Source of the DNA: Chloroflexota bacterium
GTDB lineage: Bacteria; Chloroflexota; Limnocylindria; QHBO01
DNA length: 5,115 bases
NCBI GenBank assembly: GCA_013694795.1
Contig: JACDBS010000213.1
Location: 1 to 5,115, forward strand
Direction: 5' to 3'
Shown here: in pieces, positions 1-5,010 of the stretch
How the letters are laid out: each line of letters begins with the position of its first letter
Numbering within the stretch: position 1 is the stretch's first letter
Notes under the pieces: generated by a model
What the model was told of the DNA's origin: nothing
The model's database searches: none
The model's input: the letters and a program-made list of their open reading frames with translations, nothing else
Position numbers and translations under genes: made by a program

Positions 1-474
1 GTGGCCATTGGTTGCGGCGCCGATGAGGTCTGAGGTGGGCCAAGTCTCCAGGCCGATCGGGTCACCGTTCTCGAGCGCGTAGGTTGGGACGGTGGGTTCG
101 GCAATCGCGTCGACCGTCCCGGCCAGCGAGGCCGCCAGGCGCTCGGCGAGATCGTCGGTGCCGGGAATCGGGACGCAACTTCGACATCGACCGGCGTCGT
201 CGTTCCAGCAGTTGACGCACGTGTACTGGCGGCAGTCGATGCAGAAGTTGAACGACTCGTGGAACGCCTCGAGCTGCGCCGAGGCGAGCTGGCCCTCCTC
301 GGAGCGCATGGAGTCGCCGATGGCGTCGCTGAGCGCGTCCTGGCTCATGACGTAGTTCTTCAGACCGCCGATCAGCCCCCGCGTTTTGCGCAGGGGGTTC
401 AGGCGGGTCGGCGCCTTGAACTCGTAGCGCGTCCCGCATCGTTCGCAGAACGATTCGGTAAGGGTCTCTGTCAA
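1..474 (-). CDS. Eight-cysteine zinc-ribbon protein, C-terminus outside window
   Basis: I do not recognise a named family. Reading leftward from a TTG at 474-472, the frame stays open for 158 codons to the window edge, so the 3' end is missing. The start is supported by a GGGGAGG ribosome binding site (complement of 484-490) nine bases upstream and by a good -10 box further up. Four CxxC knuckles are visible: C10/C13 at the N-terminus, then C78/C81, C86/C89 and C97/C100 close together (FNFCIDC, TCVNC, RCRSC). This is the pattern expected for two structural zinc sites. Residues 20-75 between the first and second knuckle are mostly polar and look helical; residues after 105 are Ala/Pro/Thr-rich and linker-like. 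There is no signal peptide, so it is probably cytoplasmic. Zinc binding is inferred from the knuckles; the function is unknown. It is divergent from the cell-wall operon, so a regulatory link is possible but not shown. Confidence 0.75.
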   Translation of the reverse strand, partial: MTETLTESFCERCGTRYEFKAPTRLNPLRKTRGLIGGLKNYVMSQDALSDAIGDSMRSEEGQLASAQLEAFHESFNFCIDCRQYTCVNCWNDDAGRCRSCVPIPGTDDLAERLAASLAGTVDAIAEPTVPTYALENGDPIGLETWPTSDLIGAATNGH

Positions 475-483
475 GCGGTTTCG

Positions 484-490
484 CCTCCCC
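484..490 (-). promoter_or_regulatory. Shine-Dalgarno site deciding the TTG start
   Basis: On the minus strand this reads GGGGAGG, close to the ideal anti-16S complement, with nine bases between GGAGG and the TTG at 474. It is the reason for preferring the TTG over the first in-frame ATG (348), which would lose the first cysteine knuckle. Confidence 0.65.
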
Positions 491-521
491 CCGATCACGG
501 TGGCTGCGATCAGGGTCCCGA

Positions 522-551
522 AGTATAGCGATGAGGTCCAGTCCGACCCAA
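522..551 (-). promoter_or_regulatory. Candidate sigma-70 type promoter of the zinc-ribbon gene
   Basis: On the minus strand there is TATACT (522-527, five of six matches to TATAAT) preceded, after an 18-base spacer, by TTGGGT (546-551, which keeps the TTG of the -35 consensus). A transcript would start near 515 and give a leader of about 40 bases before the TTG start. The -35 half is weak, so the -10 carries most of the support. Confidence 0.45.
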
Positions 552-593
552 TCGGCGCTTTGGTACCCCGCGGACGGCCGTTCGTACCCCGCG

Positions 594-602
594 TGCTAGG
601 AT
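594..602 (+). promoter_or_regulatory. Possible extended -10 for a leaderless fhaA transcript
   Basis: TGC followed by TAGGAT (597-602) resembles an extended -10 element, TGnTAnnnT. Its last T lies eight bases before the ATG at 611, so transcription could begin at or next to the start codon. That would also explain the lack of a convincing Shine-Dalgarno site. No good -35 is seen. In this position AGGA (598-601) could instead act as a weak ribosome binding site with nine-base spacing. Confidence 0.3.
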
Positions 603-610
603 CGGCCGCG

Positions 611-1366
611 ATGGGCATCCTGTCGCGTGTCGAGGCATTCCTCGAGCGTTTTCTCGAAGCGCCGGCCGGCCGGCTGGGTGCCTCGATCCAGCCGGTGAGC
701 CTCGCCAAGCGGATCGAGCGCGCGATGGACACGAACAAGACCTACGCCGACGTGGGCGTGATCGTGCCGAACCAGTACGACCTCTACCTCCACCCGTCCG
801 ACTTCGAGGCCTTCGCCTCCTACCGGGGCTCCCTCGAGGACGATCTGTCCCATGGCGTGCTGGCGCGAGCCCGGCACGAGCGCTACACGCTCGTCGCCCG
901 GCCCCGGGTGCAGATCGTGGCCGACGGCGAAACGCGTCGCGGAGAGATCCGAGTGGCCGCCAACGTGGTGGATGAGCGCGGCGACCGGGTTCGAGAGGCG
1001 CAGCCGATGCCCCCCAGTACCGACACCATGATCTTCGACCGGCCCGCGGGCGGCGACGCCCCCGACTCCGCCAGGCGGGCGTACCTGCTGGTCAGCACGC
1101 GAGGCAGCCGGCCGGTCCAGTTCGACCTCGGCGGCCCGCTCATCGGAGTCGGGCGCGCCAGCGACAACGACGTGATCCTCGATGATCCGATGGTCAGCCG
1201 CCACCATTGCCAGCTGAGGCTGCAGCACGGCGCGTACGGCTTCGCCGATCTCGGCAGCCGGAACGGCTCGACCGTCAACGGCCAACCGGTGAGCCAGATC
1301 GCGCTTGGACCGGGGGATGTGATCAACGTCGGCGACACCGAGATCGAGTTCCAGGTTCGCTCGTGA
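611..1366 (+). CDS. fhaA: FhaA-type protein: DUF3662 plus C-terminal FHA domain
   Basis: The product is 251 residues and cytoplasmic, with no signal or membrane segment. Residues 1-113 match the DUF3662/FhaA N-terminal domain style: MGILSRVEAFLERF, then IQPVSLAKRIERAM, then VPNQYDLYLHPSDF. Residues about 114-160 form a polar linker. Residues 158-251 are an FHA domain with GR at 181-182, SRHH at 196-199, and GSRNGSTVNG at 215-224, so the usual phosphothreonine-binding residues (R182, S196, N218) are present. In actinobacteria FhaA reads phosphorylated partners of the wall machinery, such as the MviN pseudokinase system; that role is inferred here. The ATG at 611 is chosen because the family begins with MG-hydrophobic-x-R just there. 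An in-frame ATG at 500 would add 37 unrelated residues and overlap the leftward promoter. The stop overlaps the next gene's GTG start by four bases, as first gene of the operon. The symbol follows actinobacterial usage. Confidence 0.88.
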   Translation: MGILSRVEAFLERFLEAPAGRLGASIQPVSLAKRIERAMDTNKTYADVGVIVPNQYDLYLHPSDFEAFASYRGSLEDDLSHGVLARARHERYTLVARPRVQIVADGETRRGEIRVAANVVDERGDRVREAQPMPPSTDTMIFDRPAGGDAPDSARRAYLLVSTRGSRPVQFDLGGPLIGVGRASDNDVILDDPMVSRHHCQLRLQHGAYGFADLGSRNGSTVNGQPVSQIALGPGDVINVGDTEIEFQVRS

Positions 1367-1806
1367 CCGGCGACATCCTGCGGATCCTGCTCCTCGTCCT
1401 GCAGTTGGGCTTCGTCGCCCTGCTCTACCTGGTCCTGATGCGCTTCGCGGGCTCGCTGCTCAAGGACCTGCGCAGTGCCGAACAGGCGCAGCTCGCCTCT
1501 CGATCCGGAATCGGACGCCTATCGGTGCTCGAATCACCCGCGGACGAGCCGCCGTCGGGCACCACCATCGCCCTCGGACCCATCAATTCCATCGGTCGCA
1601 ACGTGAACAACACCATCTACGTCGAGGACGACTTCGTGAGCACGAACCACGCGATGCTCACCTTCCGCGGCCGAAGCTGGTTCGTCGAGGACCAGGGCAG
1701 CACGAACGGCACGTACGTGAACGGCCACCGCATCGATCGGCCGGTGGCGCTGAGCTTCGGCGACGAACTCACCATCGGGCGGGTGCGGATGCGGCTGGAT
1801 CGGTGA
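1363..1806 (+). CDS. fhaB: FhaB-type membrane-anchored FHA protein
   Basis: The product is 147 residues. A GTG start at 1363 overlaps the fhaA stop as GTGA and puts a hydrophobic segment (residues about 5-26, LRILLLVLQLGFVALLYLVL) right at the N-terminus, as in FhaB/FipA proteins. The positive run after it (R27, K34, R37) suggests the rest is cytoplasmic. Residues 40-66 are a linker. Residues 67-147 are an FHA domain with SIGR (76-79), VSTNHA (92-97) and QGSTNGTYVNG (111-121); R79, S93 and N115 are the expected phosphothreonine contacts. The longer in-frame reading from an ATG at 1207 lies inside fhaA, is Arg-rich and is an artefact. FhaB proteins in mycobacteria sit with the division and elongation proteins and are phosphorylated by PknA/PknB; that partner set is inferred here. 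No clear Shine-Dalgarno is seen, so translation is probably coupled to fhaA. Confidence 0.88.
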   Translation: MTGDILRILLLVLQLGFVALLYLVLMRFAGSLLKDLRSAEQAQLASRSGIGRLSVLESPADEPPSGTTIALGPINSIGRNVNNTIYVEDDFVSTNHAMLTFRGRSWFVEDQGSTNGTYVNGHRIDRPVALSFGDELTIGRVRMRLDR

Positions 1807-1816
1807 CGCGGCGCTG

Positions 1817-3154
1817 ATGCGGATTGCCTGGCGCGGCGCGGAGCTGCGTCTCCTGCTGCCGATTTTCCTGCTCGTCCCGCTGGGCTTCGCGATCACGAAC
1901 GTCGCGCTGACCGGGGTCTTCGACGGGGGACCTCTCCACTTGGCCATCGGCTACGTCGCGCTGCTGGTCGGCGCGCACCTGCTTCTCGTCGTCCTCGGCC
2001 ATCGGGGCGATCAGCTCATCCTGCCGGCGGTGGGGGCCATGGGCGGCATCGGCATGATCATGCTGAACCGTCTGCCGCAGGATCTGGCAGGCACCAGCGC
2101 CTTCGGCATCGAGCTGGGCATGGCCGCGACGCAACTGCTCTGGTTCGGCGTGGGCATGATCGCCATGCTCGTCATCGCCGTCGGTTTGCGCGACGACGGA
2201 ATCCTGCGCCACTACAAGTACTCGTGGGCGGCTGCCGGTATCCTGCTGCTGGGCGCGACGCTCCTGCTGGGCTATGAGGTCAACGGCGCGCGCCTGTGGA
2301 TCGACCTGGGCCCGGTGAGCGTGCAGCCCGGCGAGTTCCTGAAGATCGTGCTCGTTATCTTCATCGCCGGCTACCTGGCCGAGACGAGGACGCTGCTGAC
2401 CAGCGCGCGCCTCCGCATCGGCTTCTTGAGCATTCCGCCCTTGCCGTACTTCCTGCCGATGCTGGCGTTGTTCGCGGTGGTCATGCTCATCGTGGTGCGC
2501 CTGAACGACCTCGGCACCGCCCTCCTCTTCTTCGGCACCTTCCTGACCATGTTGTTCGTGGCGACCGGTCGGCGCAGCTACGTGCTCATCGGTCTGATCC
2601 TCTTCGTTGTCGGATTCACCGTGGCCTACCAGTTCTTCGGCCACGTGCAGACCCGGGTGGACATCTGGCTCGACCCATTTGCCGATCCGCTGGGCGCCGG
2701 CTTCCAGCCGGTGCGGGCGCTGTACGCGCTCGGCCGGGGCGGCATCTTCGGCGAGGGGCTCGGGCAGGGGCTCGTGACGCTGGGAGGCGGCCTGACCATC
2801 CCATACGTGCACACCGACTTCATCTTCACCGCCGTCGCCGAGGAGCTGGGCCTGCTGGGTGCCTTCGCCCTGCTGGGCTTCGCGGCGGTGCTCGTATTCC
2901 GCGGCCTGCGCATCGCGGCGCTGGCGCGGGACGACTTCAGCGGCTTGCTGGCGGTGGGGCTCACGGCCAGCCTGGGCCTCCAGACCCTCATCATCATCGG
3001 CGGCAACACGAAGCTCATCCCCCTCACCGGCATCACGCTGCCGTTCGTGAGCTACGGCGGGTCGAGTGTCCTGGCCAGTTTCATCATGATCGGCCTGCTC
3101 CTCGCGATCAGCCATAAGAGCGCCATCGGTGCCGATGTGGATGCCGGCTCGTGA
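1817..3154 (+). CDS. rodA: SEDS peptidoglycan glycosyltransferase, FtsW/RodA/SpoVE family
   Basis: This is a polytopic membrane protein of 445 residues with about ten to twelve hydrophobic segments. SEDS proteins polymerise lipid II into glycan strands on the outer face of the membrane, working with a class B PBP. Family landmarks are in order: NGARLW at 156-161, QPGEFLK at 170-176, NDLGTA at 230-235 (D231 is the likely catalytic aspartate), DPFADPLGAGFQPVRAL at 286-302, the GEGLGQG loop at 312-318, HTDFIFTAVAEELG at 332-345, and IPLTGITLPFVSYGGSS at 401-417. All key residues are intact and the length is normal. It starts ten bases after the fhaB stop with no clear Shine-Dalgarno, and its stop overlaps the PBP start as GTGA, indicating co-translation with its partner. 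RodA (elongation) and FtsW (division) cannot be told apart from sequence alone; the rodA symbol follows the actinobacterial cluster in which it sits beside pbpA. Confidence 0.92.
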   Translation: MRIAWRGAELRLLLPIFLLVPLGFAITNVALTGVFDGGPLHLAIGYVALLVGAHLLLVVLGHRGDQLILPAVGAMGGIGMIMLNRLPQDLAGTSAFGIELGMAATQLLWFGVGMIAMLVIAVGLRDDGILRHYKYSWAAAGILLLGATLLLGYEVNGARLWIDLGPVSVQPGEFLKIVLVIFIAGYLAETRTLLTSARLRIGFLSIPPLPYFLPMLALFAVVMLIVVRLNDLGTALLFFGTFLTMLFVATGRRSYVLIGLILFVVGFTVAYQFFGHVQTRVDIWLDPFADPLGAGFQPVRALYALGRGGIFGEGLGQGLVTLGGGLTIPYVHTDFIFTAVAEELGLLGAFALLGFAAVLVFRGLRIAALARDDFSGLLAVGLTASLGLQTLIIIGGNTKLIPLTGITLPFVSYGGSSVLASFIMIGLLLAISHKSAIGADVDAGS

Positions 3155-4689
3155 TCGCCACCAACGTCCGGCGCCTGGGTCTGTACCTGATGCTCAGCTT
3201 CGCCATCGTGTCCGGCAGCATCGCCTGGTGGCAGGTCGTGGAGGCGCCGCAGCTGGCCACCCGCGGCGACAACCCGCAGGTCATCGCCGCTCGGCGCAGC
3301 CTCCCGCGCGGCACGATCTTTGACGCGTCCGGCCAGGTGCTCGCCAGCTCCGAGGTGATCGACGGACTCAGCCGCCGAACGTACACCGATACGGCCTTCA
3401 CCCACGTGATCGGCTACTCCAGTCTGCGCTTCGGGAGCACCGGCATCGAGCGCAGCTACGAGGACATCCTCGTGGGCCAGACCGATCCGAACCCGATCCG
3501 CGAGCTTGTCGGCGACGTTCTCAACCGCCAGCCGGAGCCGCGCGACCTGGTGCTGACCCTCGACCGCCGGCTCCAGGACTTCGCGGCCGCCGAGCTCGGA
3601 GGCGATGCCGGGGCGGTCGTGGCGCTTGATCCGGCGACGGGAGCCATCCTGGCCATGGTTTCCACGCCGACCTTTGACGCGACGCCCATCTCGGGCGACC
3701 CCGACGTCGCCCAGGAGCCGATGGACGCCCTGCGCAACAACGCGGCCGAGCCGCTGCTGCCGCGTGCCCGGCAGGGGCTGTACGTTCCCGGATCGATCAT
3801 GAAGGTCTTCACCGCCGCCGCAGCGCTCGACGCGGGCGCCATCACGCCGGACACGACCTTCCCGGATCAGCCGCGGGAGGAGTCTGAGGGCTTCGTGGTC
3901 GACGGGTTCACGATCCGCGAGCACGACCTGGGCGGCATCGCCCCGGCGCTCTGGCCGCTCTCGCCGGCGCTCCAGGTGTCGAGCAACATCTTCTTCGCGC
4001 ATGTCGGCCTGGCGCTCGGCGCGGAACCGTTCCTGGCCTACGCGCGCCAGTTCGGCTTCTGCGCGCCGATGGAGATCGGTCCGTCGGATCGCGCGCTGGG
4101 GGTCGCCGCAAGCTACCTCACCGCGCCGCTCGAGGGCGACTGCGGGCCGTTCACCGGCGACGTCGAGCTCGCCAGTGCCTCCTTCGGCCAGGCCGCCACC
4201 CAGGTGACGCCGGTGCAGATGGCGCTGCTGGCGGCCGCGATCGCCGGCGATGGCGTCATGCCGCGTCCCTACGTGGTGCGCGACGTTCGCGCGCATTCCG
4301 ATGCCGGTACGCCCAGCGAGACGGTGCTCGACACCTTCGGGTCGGGCGGTGGTTCGCGGGTGGTGAGCACGGAGGCGGCGCGCGCGACGCGTATCGCCAT
4401 GGTCGACGCCGTCAACGGCGAGCTGGGCCGGCTCTTTGCCGGACAGGGGGACATCACGCTGTACGGGATCAGCAACCAGCGCGCGGCCGGCAAGACGGGG
4501 ACGGCGCAACTGGGCGGCGAGCAGGCACCGCATTCGTGGTTCATCGGATTCGCTCCTGCCCAGGACGAGGCTGTCCCCCAGATCGCGGTTGCGGTGCTGG
4601 TCGAGAGCGGAGGATCCGGCTCCGGCCGGGCGGCGCCGATCGCGGGTCGCGTGATGGCCGAGTGGTTGCGCCTGGCGAGTGGGGGCTGA
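3151..4689 (+). CDS. pbpA: Class B penicillin-binding protein, DD-transpeptidase (PbpA type)
   Basis: The product is 512 residues. It cross-links stem peptides of the glycan made by its SEDS partner, acting outside the membrane. An N-terminal anchor lies at about residues 10-29, with R7/R8 before it, giving an N-in orientation. RRSLPRGTIFDASGQVLA (48-65) is the usual entry to the PBP N-terminal domain. That domain is short (about 50-130), as in actinobacterial PbpA. The transpeptidase domain runs from about 150 to 508. Its three active-site motifs are intact: SIMK at 215-218 (nucleophile S215, K218), SSN at 277-279, and KTGTAQ at 448-453. Residues 205-214 (RARQGLYVPG) are the usual lead-in to the nucleophile. 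There are no PASTA repeats. Two cysteines, C304 and C331, lie in the transpeptidase domain and could form a disulfide. A GTG start at 3151 overlaps the rodA stop by four bases. It is the last gene of the operon; the next 321 bases are non-coding. Confidence 0.92.
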   Translation: MIATNVRRLGLYLMLSFAIVSGSIAWWQVVEAPQLATRGDNPQVIAARRSLPRGTIFDASGQVLASSEVIDGLSRRTYTDTAFTHVIGYSSLRFGSTGIERSYEDILVGQTDPNPIRELVGDVLNRQPEPRDLVLTLDRRLQDFAAAELGGDAGAVVALDPATGAILAMVSTPTFDATPISGDPDVAQEPMDALRNNAAEPLLPRARQGLYVPGSIMKVFTAAAALDAGAITPDTTFPDQPREESEGFVVDGFTIREHDLGGIAPALWPLSPALQVSSNIFFAHVGLALGAEPFLAYARQFGFCAPMEIGPSDRALGVAASYLTAPLEGDCGPFTGDVELASASFGQAATQVTPVQMALLAAAIAGDGVMPRPYVVRDVRAHSDAGTPSETVLDTFGSGGGSRVVSTEAARATRIAMVDAVNGELGRLFAGQGDITLYGISNQRAAGKTGTAQLGGEQAPHSWFIGFAPAQDEAVPQIAVAVLVESGGSGSGRAAPIAGRVMAEWLRLASGG

Positions 4690-4711
4690 CTCGGCGGCCG
4701 ATGGAGCGGCG

Positions 4712-4727
4712 GCGGTGCAACCACCGC
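4712..4727 (+). other. Small hairpin just after pbpA
   Basis: GCGGTG (4712-4717) and CACCGC (4722-4727) form a six-base-pair stem with a CAAC loop, 23 bases after the pbpA stop. No T-run follows, so it is at best a weak stop or 3'-end stabilising structure. Its last base, 4727, is the first base of the large dyad. Confidence 0.3.
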
Positions 4728-4728
4728 G

Positions 4729-4740
4729 CCGATCTATCGA
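4729..4740. promoter_or_regulatory. Palindromic box 1 (CCGATCTATCGA)
   Basis: Five-base half sites around a two-base centre, with one mismatch (final A in place of G). It is preceded by G and followed by C like boxes 2 and 3. The reverse complement of box 4 matches it at 11 of 12 positions. Protein binding is inferred from the dyad form. Confidence 0.45.
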
Positions 4741-4745
4741 CGTTG

Positions 4746-4773
4746 CGCGTCATGCGCACGCTGCCATGACGCG
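4746..4773 (+). other. Inner hairpin A (CGCGTCATG / CATGACGCG)
   Basis: A perfect nine-base-pair stem (4746-4754 with 4765-4773) and a ten-base loop lie between boxes 1 and 2. A related, weaker repeat is seen between boxes 3 and 4 (GTCATGGC at 4856-4863 with GCCGTGAC at 4877-4884, one G-T pair), so the GTCATG theme is part of the repeated design. No T-run follows, so it is not a standard terminator. Confidence 0.5.
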
Positions 4774-4778
4774 GTATG

Positions 4779-4790
4779 CCGACCTATCGG
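4779..4790. promoter_or_regulatory. Palindromic box 2 (CCGACCTATCGG)
   Basis: The half sites match with one mismatch (C in place of T at the fifth base). With flanking bases, GCCGA and TCGGC pair perfectly around CCTA. It begins exactly 50 bp after box 1. Confidence 0.45.
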
Positions 4791-4796
4791 CCTAGA

Positions 4797-4836
4797 TTGC
4801 GCGTGAGCGGCGCATCGGTGCGCCCTTCGTGCGCAA
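4797..4836 (+). other. Central 40-base hairpin of the dyad
   Basis: TTGCGC (4797-4802) pairs with GCGCAA (4831-4836), and GGCGCA (4809-4814) pairs with TGCGCC (4819-4824) around a TCGG loop. The six bases between them (GTGAGC against CTTCGT) can also pair in RNA at five positions using G-U pairs, leaving one C-C mismatch. This gives an almost unbroken 18-position stem. It is centred on 4816.5, the same point as the four boxes. It lacks a T-run, so intrinsic termination is doubtful. Confidence 0.55.
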
Positions 4837-4842
4837 CGAGGG

Positions 4843-4854
4843 CCGATGTATCGG
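4843..4854. promoter_or_regulatory. Palindromic box 3 (CCGATGTATCGG)
   Basis: A perfect five-base inverted repeat around GT, extended by flanking G and C to a 14-bp palindrome (GCCGAT-GT-ATCGGC). It begins 64 bp after box 2 and is the best-formed copy. Confidence 0.5.
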
Positions 4855-4892
4855 CGTCATGGCGCGCCAGCGCTATGCCGTGACACGGAACT

Positions 4893-4904
4893 CCGATAGA
4901 TCGG
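4893..4904. promoter_or_regulatory. Palindromic box 4 (CCGATAGATCGG)
   Basis: A perfect five-base inverted repeat around AG, beginning 50 bp after box 3 and 106 bases before the MoxR start codon. It contains most of the right-hand terminal inverted repeat of the dyad. Confidence 0.5.
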
Positions 4905-4956
4905 CGGACCAGGGCTGCTCCCTGCGGTCCGTGAACTCCTGGGTAACGTGCTGGGG

Positions 4957-4962
4957 TATTGT
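4957..4962 (+). promoter_or_regulatory. Weak candidate -10 for the MoxR gene
   Basis: TATTGT has four of six matches to TATAAT and is followed by a leader of about 40 bases to the GTG at 5011. No properly spaced -35 is seen (GTGAAC at 4931-4936 is 20 bases away and poor), so a promoter using another sigma factor or an activator is equally possible. Box 4 ends about 50 bp upstream, a position typical of activator or repressor sites. Confidence 0.22.
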
Positions 4963-4993
4963 TCAGCGAGGTTCGGGGCCCCGGCATCGCATA

Positions 4994-4999
4994 GGGGAG
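4994..4999 (+). promoter_or_regulatory. Shine-Dalgarno site of the MoxR gene
   Basis: GGGGAG lies eleven bases before the GTG at 5011. The spacing is slightly long, but this is the only good site nearby and it supports the GTG start. Confidence 0.5.
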
Positions 5000-5010
5000 A
5001 AGACGAGACC

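Larger units (their letters stand above)
4727..4906. repeat. 180-bp dyad element with 13-bp terminal inverted repeats and four palindromic boxes
   Basis: The ends are perfect 13-bp inverted repeats: CGCCGATCTATCG at 4727-4739 and its exact reverse complement at 4894-4906. The whole block is an imperfect palindrome about 4816.5: a hand count pairs about 55 of 90 positions between the arms. From left to right it contains box 1, hairpin A, box 2, a central hairpin, box 3, a second inner inverted repeat, and box 4. The boxes share the form CCGAT-NN-ATCGG and start at 4729, 4779, 4843 and 4893. Box 1 is mirrored by box 4, and box 2 by box 3. No coding frame is convincing here. No clean target-site duplication is visible at the edges, so a mobile origin (MITE-like) is unproven. 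A multi-site operator for the downstream MoxR gene, or a structured RNA region, are the alternatives. Confidence 0.75.

Noticed and set aside
62..439. 125-codon minus-strand frame overlapping the zinc-ribbon gene
   Set aside because: Arg-rich and without motifs. The neighbouring minus-strand frame from TTG 474 has CxxC knuckles and a ribosome binding site.
500..610. Upstream ATG extension of fhaA
   Set aside because: The extra 37 residues do not look like the FhaA family and overlap the divergent promoter; family similarity begins exactly at 611.
1207..1362. Upstream ATG extension of fhaB
   Set aside because: It lies wholly inside fhaA and is Arg/Gln-rich; the transmembrane anchor begins right after the GTG at 1363.
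1769..3115. 448-codon minus-strand open frame opposite rodA
   Set aside because: It is a low-complexity Gln/Glu/His/Ala/Arg-rich shadow of a high-GC gene. The plus strand has all SEDS motifs.
2296..3117. 273-codon plus-strand frame inside rodA
   Set aside because: An Arg/His/Pro-rich out-of-frame shadow with no membrane or catalytic motif.
3052..4533. 493-codon minus-strand open frame opposite pbpA
   Set aside because: Its composition is Arg/Gly/Ala/Val shadow-like with no motif. The plus strand carries the complete PBP active site.
4746..4836. Rho-independent terminator for the pbpA operon
   Set aside because: The stems are strong but no T-run follows either of them on the plus strand, so a classic terminator call is not supported.
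4729..4904. CRISPR array
   Set aside because: The repeats are only 12 bp, palindromic and unevenly spaced (50, 64, 50), and the spacers are themselves symmetric, unlike CRISPR spacers.
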